DNA of 31,102 nucleotides, from NCBI GenBank assembly GCA_002441265.1, contig DJVQ01000001.1, forward strand, positions 40,779 through 71,880, given 5' to 3'. The notes beneath the pieces are model-generated. The model did not search any database. It was given only the letters and a program-made list of their open reading frames with translations, and was not told the origin of the DNA. The position numbers and the translations under genes are program-made. The DNA is from Syntrophaceae bacterium UBA6252 (GTDB taxonomy: Bacteria; Desulfobacterota; Syntrophia; Syntrophales; UBA6807). Shown here one piece after another: positions 7,816 through 15,239 of the stretch (its first letter is position 1; each line of letters opens with the position of its first letter).

Positions 7816-7967
7816 TCCGGTGTCAATTCTTTTCCGCCGTCGTTTCCGCCGCACCGATCGAACCTTTTTCTTTTTTCCGTGAAAAAAAGAGGGTATAAAA
7901 AAGGAGTGCCCTGTCCGCCGCATCCGCGGGGGGGCCGGAAAAGAAGGCGCCAGGGAGGACGCATGTC

Positions 7968-8618
7968 ATGATTCGAAGATCCCTTCACATCGTTCTCGCG
8001 GCGATCCTGGGGATCGCCGTTCTTTCCGGCTGTCAGACCGCCTACTATGCCGTCTGGGAGAAACTGGGCAAGGAAAAGCGGCACCTTCTCCGGGACAACG
8101 TGGAAGCGGCAAGCAAGGAGCAGGTGAAGGCCTCCGAGTCGTTCAAGGATGTCCTGACCCGGATGAAGGAGATGTACGGTTTCGAGGGAGGGGACCTGGA
8201 AAAGGTCTACGACAGGCTCCGGTCCGACTACGAGGACAGCGAGGCGAGAGCCAACGACGTCCACAAGCGGGTCGCCACGGTGGAACAGATCGCGGCGGAC
8301 CTCTTCCGGGAATGGAAGAGCGAAATCAACGAGATGAAAAACCAGAAGCTCAAGGCCCAAAGCACCAGGTCTCTGGGGGAGGCAAAGAAGCAGTATGCCC
8401 GGCTCCACGACGCCATGGTGAGGGCCGAATCCAGGATGGATCCCGTCCTGGCCCAGCTCAAGGACAATGTCCTCTACCTGAAACACAACCTGAACGCCCA
8501 GGCCGTCGGGGCGCTGAAGAAGGAAGCGGGAAGCATCCAGATCGAAATCGACCGGCTCATCAAAGACATGCAGGCGTCCATCACCGAGGCGGACCATTTC
8601 CTGAAAACTTTCAAGTGA
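7968..8618 (+). CDS. DUF2959 family lipoprotein
   Basis: A 216-residue protein with a lipoprotein signal: basic N-terminus, hydrophobic stretch, and lipobox LSGC with C22 as the modified cysteine. The rest is highly charged and mostly helical, probably coiled-coil (for example residues 40-75 and 95-140), and matches the pattern of DUF2959 proteins (QTAYYAVWEKLG near the N-terminus, conserved EADHFLKTF at the end). The function of this family is unknown; a periplasmic, membrane-attached role is likely. The downstream PAS-GGDEF gene starts two bases after its stop, so the two are co-transcribed and probably translationally coupled. Confidence 0.82.
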   Translation: MIRRSLHIVLAAILGIAVLSGCQTAYYAVWEKLGKEKRHLLRDNVEAASKEQVKASESFKDVLTRMKEMYGFEGGDLEKVYDRLRSDYEDSEARANDVHKRVATVEQIAADLFREWKSEINEMKNQKLKAQSTRSLGEAKKQYARLHDAMVRAESRMDPVLAQLKDNVLYLKHNLNAQAVGALKKEAGSIQIEIDRLIKDMQASITEADHFLKTFK

Positions 8619-8620
8619 GG

Positions 8621-9554
8621 ATGCGTCCCGAAATGAAAGAGAAGGAACTGGAAGGAATCCTGGAAAGCATCTTCGACGGGCTTTACCTGGTGGACCTCCA
8701 GAGAAAAATCCATTACTGGAACAGGGCCGCCGAGAGGATCACGGGATTCGCCCGGGACGAGGTCATGGGCACGTCCTGCGCCGATGACGTTCTCGTCCAC
8801 GTGACGGCAGACGGCTGTTCCCTGTGCCGGAGCGGCTGCCCGCTCTCCGCCGTCATGGACGACGGCGAACCGCGTGAAGCGGAGGTCTTTCTCCACCACA
8901 AGCAGGGGCACCGGCTTCCTGTTTCCGTCCGGGTCTCCCCGCTGAGGGACATCGAGGGAAACATCACGGGGGGGATCGAGCTTTTCTCGGACATCAGCCA
9001 CCGGGAAGCGCTGGCCCTGCAGATCGAGGAACTGAAACGGCACGCCCTGGTGGACACGCTCACGGGGCTTCCCAACCGGCGCCATCTCGAATCGGTCCTG
9101 AAAAACAGCCTGGATCAGATGAAACGGGTGTCCGTTCCTTTCGGAATCCTTTTCGCCGACATCGACCATTTCAAGAAATTCAACGACGATCACGGCCATG
9201 AAACGGGAGACCTGGCACTGAAAACGGTGGCGGAGACACTCCTGACATCGGTCCCGTGCCTTCGACACGATCGGACGCTGGGGAGGCGAGGAATTCCTCG
9301 GGATTTTCCCGAACACGACCCCGGCGTCGCTCGCGGAGATCGGGGAACGGATCCGGGCCCTGGTGCAGGCCTCCCGGGTCCATGCCGGCCCGTCGGCGCT
9401 GTCCGTCACCCTTTCCATCGGCGGCACCGTCGCCAGGCCCGGGGATTCGATGCAGTCGATCCTGAAAAGGGTGGATCTTTTCCTTTACCGGAGCAAGCAA
9501 GAGGGAAGAAACCGGGTCATCGTGGACGGCGCGGAACAGGCGCCGGCGCAGTGA
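8621..9554 (+). pseudogene. PAS-GGDEF diguanylate cyclase, frameshifted within the GGDEF domain
   Basis: The reading frame from 8621 encodes a PAS domain (about residues 5-125) with a Cys-rich insert (ADGCSLCRSGCPLS), a linker helix, and the first half of a GGDEF domain (DTLTGLPNRRHLE, FADIDHFKKFNDDHGHETGD). At 9252-9255 (gtcccgtgcc) one extra C shifts the frame. The other frame then reads TIGRWGGEEFLGIFP, through the catalytic GGEEF signature, and ends at 9554 with the usual YRSKQEGRNRV. Removing one C gives an uninterrupted protein of about 310 residues. As it stands the product loses the catalytic loop and runs on in the wrong frame to 9637. The change is in a CCC run, so a sequencing error is a fair alternative to a real mutation. 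A start at 8633 is also possible. Intact, it would make c-di-GMP. Confidence 0.8.
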
Positions 9555-9668
9555 ATCCGGGCCGTCGTTTCACAAGGGGGACCATGGGAAAACCATTGCA
9601 TTTCCCGGGAAGTCCCCTCGAACGCCCCGCGGCGTGAAAGCGGAAATGAAGAAAAGGAGGTTTCCCGC

Positions 9669-10241
9669 ATGATCCGTGAAAAAAAGGTTTGGAAAGGTGT
9701 CTGGGCCTTCCTGTTCTGCTTGTCTTTTCTGATCGCCGTCCCGGCCGGGTCCTCCCTTGCGGCGACGGCCAGGGAAATCGACGTGTCCGTCGATGTGGCC
9801 CTGGAACAGTTCGAAAAGACCGTCAACGGAGGCAGGGCGTTTCTGGACAGCGCCAAAGGGGTGCTCGTTTTCCCGAGCGTGGTCAAGGCGGGAATCGGAG
9901 TCGGCGGGGAATACGGAGAGGGCGCCCTTCGGATCGGAGGAAAGACGGTGGATTACTACAACACCATTTCCGCCTCCGTGGGATTTCAGCTCGGGGCGCA
10001 GGTGAAGTCGGTCCTCCTGGTCTTCATGACCAACGAGTCGCTCCAGAAGTTCAGGAAAAATCCAGGGTGGGAAGTCGGTGTGGACGGATCGGTGGCCCTC
10101 GTGAAAATCGGCGCGGGGGGCTCCATCGACACGACCACGATCAAGGAGCCCATCGTCGCCTTCATCTTCGGGCAGAAGGGGCTCATGTACAACCTGACCC
10201 TGGAGGGTTCGAAATTCACGAGACTGGACAAGAAGGAATGA
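9669..10241 (+). CDS. SYLF (Ysc84-like) domain secreted protein
   Basis: A 190-residue protein with a signal peptide (basic MIREKKVWK, hydrophobic 11-29, likely cleavage near the SSLAATA segment). The mature part is one SYLF/Ysc84 domain: AKGVLVFPSVVKAGIGVGGEYG, followed by GWEVGVDGSVALVKIGAGGS and a final segment ending FTRLDKKE. In eukaryotes this domain binds phosphoinositides; in bacteria its role is unknown, but it is often a periplasmic or outer-membrane-associated protein. The ATG has an aaaggagg site at 9653-9660. A strong terminator follows directly. It stands alone on the + strand, 114 bases after the broken GGDEF gene. Confidence 0.88.
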   Translation: MIREKKVWKGVWAFLFCLSFLIAVPAGSSLAATAREIDVSVDVALEQFEKTVNGGRAFLDSAKGVLVFPSVVKAGIGVGGEYGEGALRIGGKTVDYYNTISASVGFQLGAQVKSVLLVFMTNESLQKFRKNPGWEVGVDGSVALVKIGAGGSIDTTTIKEPIVAFIFGQKGLMYNLTLEGSKFTRLDKKE

Positions 10242-10258
10242 AGGCGAAGCGGGAAAAG

Positions 10259-10298
10259 AAGAGGGGGGCGGCACTCCGCCCCCCTCTTTTCTTTCCCT
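10259..10298 (+). terminator. Rho-independent terminator after the SYLF gene
   Basis: A 13-bp stem (10259-10271 with 10276-10288, core ggggggcgg/ccgcccccc), four-base loop, then a T-rich tract. It separates the + strand SYLF gene from the convergent ferritin-like gene and may work weakly in the other direction. Confidence 0.88.
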
Positions 10299-10331
10299 TT
10301 TTTCCAATCCCGCCGCGGGTGATTGAGCCCC

Positions 10332-10817
10332 TCAGCCTTTCCCGTATTGTTCCTTCATCTTCGAGAGCCGGGAGAAGTGTCTCCTTTCCTCGTTGATGAC
10401 CTCCTCGACGGCGCCGTGCTGGTCCCTGGGCAGGAAATTCTTCAGTTCGTGATAATACAGGATGGAGTCGAGTTCACGGCGGATGGCGAATTCCAGGGCC
10501 GACACCGTGTCCTTCACCTTTGCCAGTTCCCGGTCCATGATCTCCTTTTTGAAGATAATGTTGTTGTCGGTGTAATTCCTCAGATAGGTGGCGTATTCAC
10601 CGGGAAAACTTTCGGGCGCTTCCACCCGGTCCACCCCGGAAAGTATCCGTTTGAAGGTGTCCTTGTGCTTGTCTTCCTCCACCGCCAGATCGGCGAACAT
10701 CTTCTTGGCATCTTCCTCGGGGGCGATCTGCACGGCGTATCGATAGAAATTCCCCCCGTTTTCCTCGATCCTCATGGCAATCTGCAGCACGTCGGCCGCT
10801 TCAACTTGAACACTCAT
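10332..10817 (-). CDS. Ferritin-like diiron protein (rubrerythrin-type, no rubredoxin domain)
   Basis: A 161-residue four-helix ferritin-like protein. Likely metal ligands are visible in the helix segments RIEENGGNFYRYA (around 16-28), AVEEDKHKDTF (around 46-56), RRELDSILYYHEL (around 113-125) and NEERRHFSRL (around 141-150), giving two ExxH-type pairs and additional Glu residues. It lacks the C-terminal CxxC rubredoxin domain present in the rubrerythrin at 17269. Such proteins in anaerobes reduce peroxide or handle iron. The ATG at 10817 has an aaggaggtc ribosome site. A strong promoter lies at 10871-10899. Its neighbour upstream is a flavin reductase/flavoredoxin-like protein that could serve in the same oxidative-stress chain, but the terminator between them suggests separate transcripts. 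Confidence 0.85.
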   Translation of the reverse strand: MSVQVEAADVLQIAMRIEENGGNFYRYAVQIAPEEDAKKMFADLAVEEDKHKDTFKRILSGVDRVEAPESFPGEYATYLRNYTDNNIIFKKEIMDRELAKVKDTVSALEFAIRRELDSILYYHELKNFLPRDQHGAVEEVINEERRHFSRLSKMKEQYGKG

Positions 10818-10870
10818 GGGAGACCTCCTTCCTTCTCGTTCGGCAACACGTGACCATCCAATCTGTATGC

Positions 10871-10899
10871 AATCTATGTTTCCCCCGGTGGAATGTCAA
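10871..10899 (-). promoter_or_regulatory. Promoter of the ferritin-like gene
   Basis: On the minus strand TTGACA (10894-10899) and TAGATT (10871-10876) stand 17 bases apart, about 55 bases before the ATG at 10817. The -35 is a perfect consensus. Confidence 0.7.
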
Positions 10900-10902
10900 C
10901 GG

Positions 10903-10932
10903 AAAAACCGCCGTTCCCCGACGGGGGAACGG
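10903..10932 (-). terminator. Terminator after the flavin reductase gene
   Basis: A 9-bp inverted repeat (ccgttcccc 10911-10919 with ggggaacgg 10924-10932) followed on the minus strand by cgg and five T. It ends 25 bases after the stop of the upstream minus-strand gene and just before the ferritin promoter. Confidence 0.65.
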
Positions 10933-10956
10933 AATCCGTCACGAACCGGACGGTCC

Positions 10957-11463
10957 CTACTCCCGGATATAGGTGGGGGCAGCCTTCGGGGCCTTTCCCC
11001 CCTTGACCCGGCGGTAATGATCGTAGGTCATGGGCTCCGCCCCGGACAGAAGGTTCCCGTCCTCCACGGCGCCGACGAACAGCGTGTGGGTGCCGCAATC
11101 GAGCAGGCCCACGATCCGTCCCTCCACGTACCCGACGGCATGATCCAGGACAACGGGCGCCCCCGTCACCCCCTTTTTCCACGCGACGCCGGCAAATTTA
11201 TCGACATCCCTGCCGCAACGGAAGCCGAATCCGCCGATGAACGGCATGGGGGTGTCCATGGAAAGAACGGAAACGGAAAAAACCCGGGAAGCTTCGAGGT
11301 ATTCGTGGGTCAGATTGCTCTTGTTGATGGCAAGGGCGATCTGCGGGGGTTCCGAGGTGATCTGGAACACGGCGTTGGCGATCTGGCCGTTTTGCTTCGC
11401 CCCGTTTCCGGAAGCGACCACATAAAGACCGTAACTGAATGCGTGAAGGGCCTTTCTGTCCAA
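10957..11463 (-). CDS. Flavin reductase-like domain protein (flavoredoxin family)
   Basis: A 168-residue FMN-binding split-barrel protein. The sequence begins LDRKALHAFSYGLYVVAS and ends RRVKGGKAPKAAPTYI, the typical ending of flavoredoxins and of the flavin-reductase domain of high-molecular-weight rubredoxin in strict anaerobes. NGQIANAVFQITSEPP in the first third is the usual flavin-binding stretch. The likely role is electron transfer from NAD(P)H or other carriers to rubredoxin, diiron or flavodiiron proteins. I chose a TTG start at 11463, because aaaggag sits six bases upstream and residue two onwards matches the usual start of the family; a longer frame opening at 11505 runs through that ribosome site. 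Nearby ferritin-like and rubrerythrin genes fit an oxidative-stress role, which is inference. Confidence 0.85.
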   Translation of the reverse strand: MDRKALHAFSYGLYVVASGNGAKQNGQIANAVFQITSEPPQIALAINKSNLTHEYLEASRVFSVSVLSMDTPMPFIGGFGFRCGRDVDKFAGVAWKKGVTGAPVVLDHAVGYVEGRIVGLLDCGTHTLFVGAVEDGNLLSGAEPMTYDHYRRVKGGKAPKAAPTYIRE

Positions 11464-11490
11464 GAGATTCTCCTTTCGATATAAACATGC

Positions 11491-11518
11491 GGACGGCCGC
11501 CCCATGGGCCGGCCGTCC
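11491..11518 (-). terminator. Hairpin after the small membrane-protein gene
   Basis: ggacggccg (11491-11499) and cggccgtcc (11510-11518) form a 9-bp GC-rich stem six bases after the stop at 11525. The following bases on the minus strand (gcatgtttatat) are only moderately T-rich, so it may be a partial terminator or an mRNA-end stabiliser upstream of the flavin reductase. Confidence 0.45.
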
Positions 11519-11524
11519 CGATTC

Positions 11525-11998
11525 CTACCTTTTTTCGTAGCGGGTCCACGTGTCGGATCGGGGAGGAAACACGACGGCTTCCCTCTCGCCGGCCATTTTC
11601 ACCCGGGTCCTGGCCTCCATGAGGGAGTACCAGATGCCGATGGGAAATTTCTTGTTGTCCAGGATGACGAAACCATGGAGGGGAAGGAGAATCGTCGACG
11701 CCCGGTGGCGCATGTTCTCCACGGTCTCCTTCATGGCTTCCGGGGAAAAATCCTTTTTCTTCCATGTGTCCGTGACGAGGGTCCATTTCTCGTCGATGCC
11801 GATGATCGCATTGGGAAAATCATCGGGCCCGCTCGTGTAGTAAACGAATCCGGGGTGGACTTCATGGGATTCGAACGCCCGGGTCACTTCCTCGCTGGGG
11901 AGAATCTCGCCGTAGTTGGCGCTCAGGTACCTTCCGTAAAGAAACACGATCATCCCGAGGACGATCCCCAGGATGATCATCAATGAGACAGGATCCAT
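11525..11998 (-). CDS. Conserved hypothetical membrane-anchored protein
   Basis: A 157-residue protein with one N-terminal transmembrane helix (SLMIILGIVLGMIVFLYG, about 5-22) and a soluble remainder with conserved-looking features such as PNAIIGIDEKWTL and HGFVILDNKKFPIGIWYS. I recognise the pattern from hypothetical proteins of deltaproteobacteria but know no function. I chose ATG 11998 (MDPVSLM) because a strong aaggaggg site lies seven bases upstream; an upstream in-frame ATG at 12055 has no ribosome site. It lies between the DUF748 gene and the flavin reductase on the same strand, 111 bases after the DUF748 stop, with a hairpin behind it. Confidence 0.7.
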   Translation of the reverse strand: MDPVSLMIILGIVLGMIVFLYGRYLSANYGEILPSEEVTRAFESHEVHPGFVYYTSGPDDFPNAIIGIDEKWTLVTDTWKKKDFSPEAMKETVENMRHRASTILLPLHGFVILDNKKFPIGIWYSLMEARTRVKMAGEREAVVFPPRSDTWTRYEKR

Positions 11999-12109
11999 AA
12001 ACCCTCCTTCCCGATATTTTCCCGAAACCCCCTTCACGGAATTCCTCCCGATCAAGAAGACGTACCGCGCCCGCGGTTCCTTTTCTCCGGGGAACGACGC
12101 CCCGCCCCG

Positions 12110-15088
12110 TCAGTTGACAAGGGAAAACCGGACCCGGCTCTCCCCGTCCTTTCCCTCAGGCCTCGGTTCGATGAGGAAAATGCGTTCCTTTTCCACTTTT
12201 CCGGTTGCAAGGAGAAGGTCCCGAATCTGGGTGGCCCGCTCATAGGCGAGCTGCCGGAGATCCCCGCCGGAAACCTCGAGACGGGCGAGAACGATTTTTT
12301 CCCGTTCTTCCCGGGAAAGCGTTTTTTCAGGGATTTTCTTTCTCTCGTCCTCCGGCACCGTTTCCTTGTACACTTCCCCGAGGTATTTATCGTATTCTTT
12401 CGGGTCCAACGCCACCCGGGCGGCGGGGGGCGCCTTTTGCCCCTTCCCGGCCAGATCCTTCACTTCAGCCGCCCGGATCAGCTCTTCCAGCCGGGCCTTT
12501 CGAAGGGCCTCCCGGTCCGCTGCGGGATCGGCGTGTCCCGTGATCTCCAGTTTCAGAAGCGGCCGGTCGTAGAGGGCCTTGGCGAGGACGTCGATCTTCT
12601 TTCGGCCCTCCTCGTCCACCTGAACCGCTCCCGGAGCGAACGCCACGAAACCCAGTTCCTCCCCGCCGCCGAAAATCGACCCGAGAAGGGCGAAGGGGGC
12701 GGTGACGGCCTTGACGATGAGGTTTCCGAGAACCTTGAGAACGAGACGGCCGATGCTGAACTGGGGGTCGTCCGTCTGTCCCGTGAGCGGGATGTCGAGG
12801 TCGATCTTTCCCTGCCGGTCCTTCAGAAGCGCGATGGCGAGCCGGATGGGAAGCTTCAGCGCGTCGGGGCTTTCCACGGGTTCGCCGAGGGTGAACTGAT
12901 CGAGGAGGACGACATTCTGCGCGTCCAGTTTCCTGTTCTCGATGTGATACTTGAGATTGAGGAACAGCTTGCCCTTGTCGATAGGGTACCCGAGATATTT
13001 CCTGCCGTAAGGCGTGAGGGGGCTGAGATCGACGTTTTCAAAAATCACCTTCAGATCGACATACAGGTCCTTCCCCAGGGGATTGATCTTCCCCGCGATG
13101 GTCAGGGGGATGACTTTTTCATAGCTTCCCTTGAGGAGCACGTCCGCCCTGCTGGCGTTGTCGGAAAGCAGCCCCGATATGGTCCCTGTCATGTCGTACA
13201 GGTGCGCCGAAAAGGCAGGCTTGACGTGGCGGTCCGTGAAATCGATCCTGCCCTTGTCCAGGGTCATCCGGTCGACGGCCACCGTTTCGAAGAAGGGCTT
13301 TACATCTTTTTTCTTCGAAGCTTCCTCCTTTTTTCCCTCATCCGCCGGTTTCGCTTCCTTATCCTCCTTCTCCCCCTCCTCCTCCCTGAGGATGTCCGTC
13401 ACATTGGCGGTCAGGTCTTCGCGGACGGCGAGGCGCGTGTAAAAATCGGATCCCCTGACTTCGCCGACCTTCAGGAGATTCGGCTGAAGACCGAACCGGA
13501 TTCCGAGGATGTCGAGGGTCTTGAACCGGAGTATCTCCTCCCCCCGCTTCCCTTCGGCGCAGGAGAAATCCCTCAGGCCGGCGGACCCGGAAAACGTGAC
13601 GGCGGGAATCGGCCCCTCCCCCTTTTCTACATCCAGGGATCCTTCGACGGAAAGAGCCCCGCCGGTCAGCAGAAGATCCAGGGTTTCCTGGACGTAAGGC
13701 TGGAAAGGGTACAGGACGATCTGTTTCAGCAGCAAATTTCCGTGAAAGGCGAGCGGATCGATTCCCAGGGTTCCCTCGACGGAAAAGGTCCCGGTCTCGG
13801 GATCTCGAAAGGCAAGGGCGGCCTTTCCCTTTTCCCCCGGAACGGTGGAAAGGCCCTCTGCCGAAAGCCGGACGTCCCGCATCTCGATCGTCGCCGGCGC
13901 TTCCTCCAGTGCCCGATCCTCGAGCAGGATGTGCCATCCCGCGACGGCAAGGGTTTTCAGGGACATCCTGGGAACGGTTTTCGGGGCACCCGCCTCCTTT
14001 GCAGGGGGCGGCACGCTTCCGGCGGACGGCGCCGCGCTTTTTTCCGGCATGATCACGAGACGGGCCACGTTGAGCGACCCGTCTTTCAGGCGTTTCAGGA
14101 TAAAGGTTCCATCCCGGGAAGCGATCTCTCCGACGGCGACGTTCCCACCGATGAGGTCCGCGTCCACGGTACGAACGGCGAACTCGGGAATCCGGAGGAA
14201 TGGACGGTCCTCTCCCCGTTCGAGAAGGCTGAGATCCTTGAGGGTGACGTCAAGCCCGGAAAGGGCCGCCTCCGGGGCAGGGGCGCCGTTCCGGTAGCGA
14301 AAGCCCGTCGACACGTCCAGCTTCCCCGATTCCCAGGAAAAGGCCAGCCGTTCGCGGACATAGGGAAAATACTTCCCCGGGAAAAGATCCCCCACGGACG
14401 CTGTTCCTTCCACGAACAGGGGATCGAGTGAGAAAATCCCTTCCGTTTTCACGGTTTCCGCGATTTCCGTCGCCAGGGCAAGGGAGAACAACGCCCTGGA
14501 ATCCTTTTCCGTTCGGAAATGCCGGACGGAAATCTCTATGGGATGGAGGGTCGTTTCGAAAACCTCCCCGGGGACCCGGTCCGTGAAACGGACCCTCCCC
14601 CCATGGAGGGCGAAACGGTCCACTTCGACGGGAATCCCCGCCGATCCGGCCCTTTCGTCCGGCGGCTTCGCCTCCCGGGACGGTTCCGTCTTTCCTTTTG
14701 CCTCCGGGGGAACGAGGGCGAGGAGATTGATCCCGCCGTCCGGGAACCGCTCCACCTTCACAAACGGTTCGAGAAGATCGATCTCCCGGATCACCAGGGA
14801 CCGTTTCACAAGGGAGACGATTTCCAGATTCCCGTATATCCGCTTGCAGGAAAAAAGAACGGTGGAGCCGTCCTCTTCCATGATTGTCATGCCCTTCACC
14901 GCCATGGAGAGGGCATAGGGGTTGGTGACCACCTGATCGATGATCACCTTCCGATGGAGAACCTCCGTCATCTTTTTTGTCAGAATGTTCTGCAGGATGA
15001 TGGGCAGGATGACGAACCCGAGGAACGTATACAGTGCGAGCAGGAACAGGATCGTGCCTTTAAGTTTCCGGGATCCGACGGCTTTCAT
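12110..15088 (-). CDS. DUF748 (AsmA-like) envelope protein
   Basis: A 992-residue protein with one N-terminal membrane anchor (about 10-33) followed by a very long periplasmic part. It has the DUF748 pattern, a relative of the AsmA/TamB bridge-like proteins: an N-terminal domain with repeats of 'IREIDLLEPFVKVER' type, a central region with a Lys/Glu-rich low-complexity stretch (EEEGEKEDKEAKPADEGKK, about residues 570-590), then DVDLSPLTPYGRKYLGYPI and DKGKLFLNLKYHIENRKLDA, and the ending LPLTGQTDDPQFSIG. The last 200 residues resemble an OmpA-type peptidoglycan-facing end (ITGHADPAADREALRKARLE). Proteins of this class are linked to outer-membrane homeostasis and lipid transfer. It starts at ATG 15088 behind a gaaggggga site. 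It is alone in its orientation block, with no clear partner gene. Confidence 0.85.
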   Translation of the reverse strand: MKAVGSRKLKGTILFLLALYTFLGFVILPIILQNILTKKMTEVLHRKVIIDQVVTNPYALSMAVKGMTIMEEDGSTVLFSCKRIYGNLEIVSLVKRSLVIREIDLLEPFVKVERFPDGGINLLALVPPEAKGKTEPSREAKPPDERAGSAGIPVEVDRFALHGGRVRFTDRVPGEVFETTLHPIEISVRHFRTEKDSRALFSLALATEIAETVKTEGIFSLDPLFVEGTASVGDLFPGKYFPYVRERLAFSWESGKLDVSTGFRYRNGAPAPEAALSGLDVTLKDLSLLERGEDRPFLRIPEFAVRTVDADLIGGNVAVGEIASRDGTFILKRLKDGSLNVARLVIMPEKSAAPSAGSVPPPAKEAGAPKTVPRMSLKTLAVAGWHILLEDRALEEAPATIEMRDVRLSAEGLSTVPGEKGKAALAFRDPETGTFSVEGTLGIDPLAFHGNLLLKQIVLYPFQPYVQETLDLLLTGGALSVEGSLDVEKGEGPIPAVTFSGSAGLRDFSCAEGKRGEEILRFKTLDILGIRFGLQPNLLKVGEVRGSDFYTRLAVREDLTANVTDILREEEGEKEDKEAKPADEGKKEEASKKKDVKPFFETVAVDRMTLDKGRIDFTDRHVKPAFSAHLYDMTGTISGLLSDNASRADVLLKGSYEKVIPLTIAGKINPLGKDLYVDLKVIFENVDLSPLTPYGRKYLGYPIDKGKLFLNLKYHIENRKLDAQNVVLLDQFTLGEPVESPDALKLPIRLAIALLKDRQGKIDLDIPLTGQTDDPQFSIGRLVLKVLGNLIVKAVTAPFALLGSIFGGGEELGFVAFAPGAVQVDEEGRKKIDVLAKALYDRPLLKLEITGHADPAADREALRKARLEELIRAAEVKDLAGKGQKAPPAARVALDPKEYDKYLGEVYKETVPEDERKKIPEKTLSREEREKIVLARLEVSGGDLRQLAYERATQIRDLLLATGKVEKERIFLIEPRPEGKDGESRVRFSLVN

Positions 15089-15110
15089 TTTTCCCCCTTC
15101 CGGCCATCAC

Positions 15111-15139
15111 CTGCCGGTCCCCCCCATGGGGCCCGGCAG
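15111..15139 (-). promoter_or_regulatory. Hairpin in the 5' leader of the DUF748 gene
   Basis: ctgccgg (15111-15117) and ccggcag (15133-15139), with further C-run/G-run pairing inside, make a GC-rich hairpin 22 bases upstream of the start codon. There is no T-tract behind it, so it is not a terminator. Its role is unknown. Confidence 0.35.
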
Positions 15140-15174
15140 TGGAGCCCCTTCTAAAGCAACGCTCATAGAATAAG

Positions 15175-15214
15175 AAAAAAACCCCGGCCGATCAAGTGGA
15201 AAGACGGCCGGGGT
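15175..15214 (-). terminator. Rho-independent terminator after the aminotransferase gene
   Basis: A 10-bp perfect stem (accccggccg 15181-15190 with cggccggggt 15205-15214), 14-base loop, and a run of T on the minus strand (15175-15181). It begins 25 bases after the aminotransferase stop and makes that gene a single-gene transcript. Confidence 0.9.
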
Positions 15215-15239
15215 CCGTTCCGGAAGGAATTCGACGGGA

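Noticed and set aside
12437..14431. A 664-codon plus-strand frame inside the DUF748 gene
   Set aside because: Antisense to a well-supported 992-residue gene and without recognisable domains.
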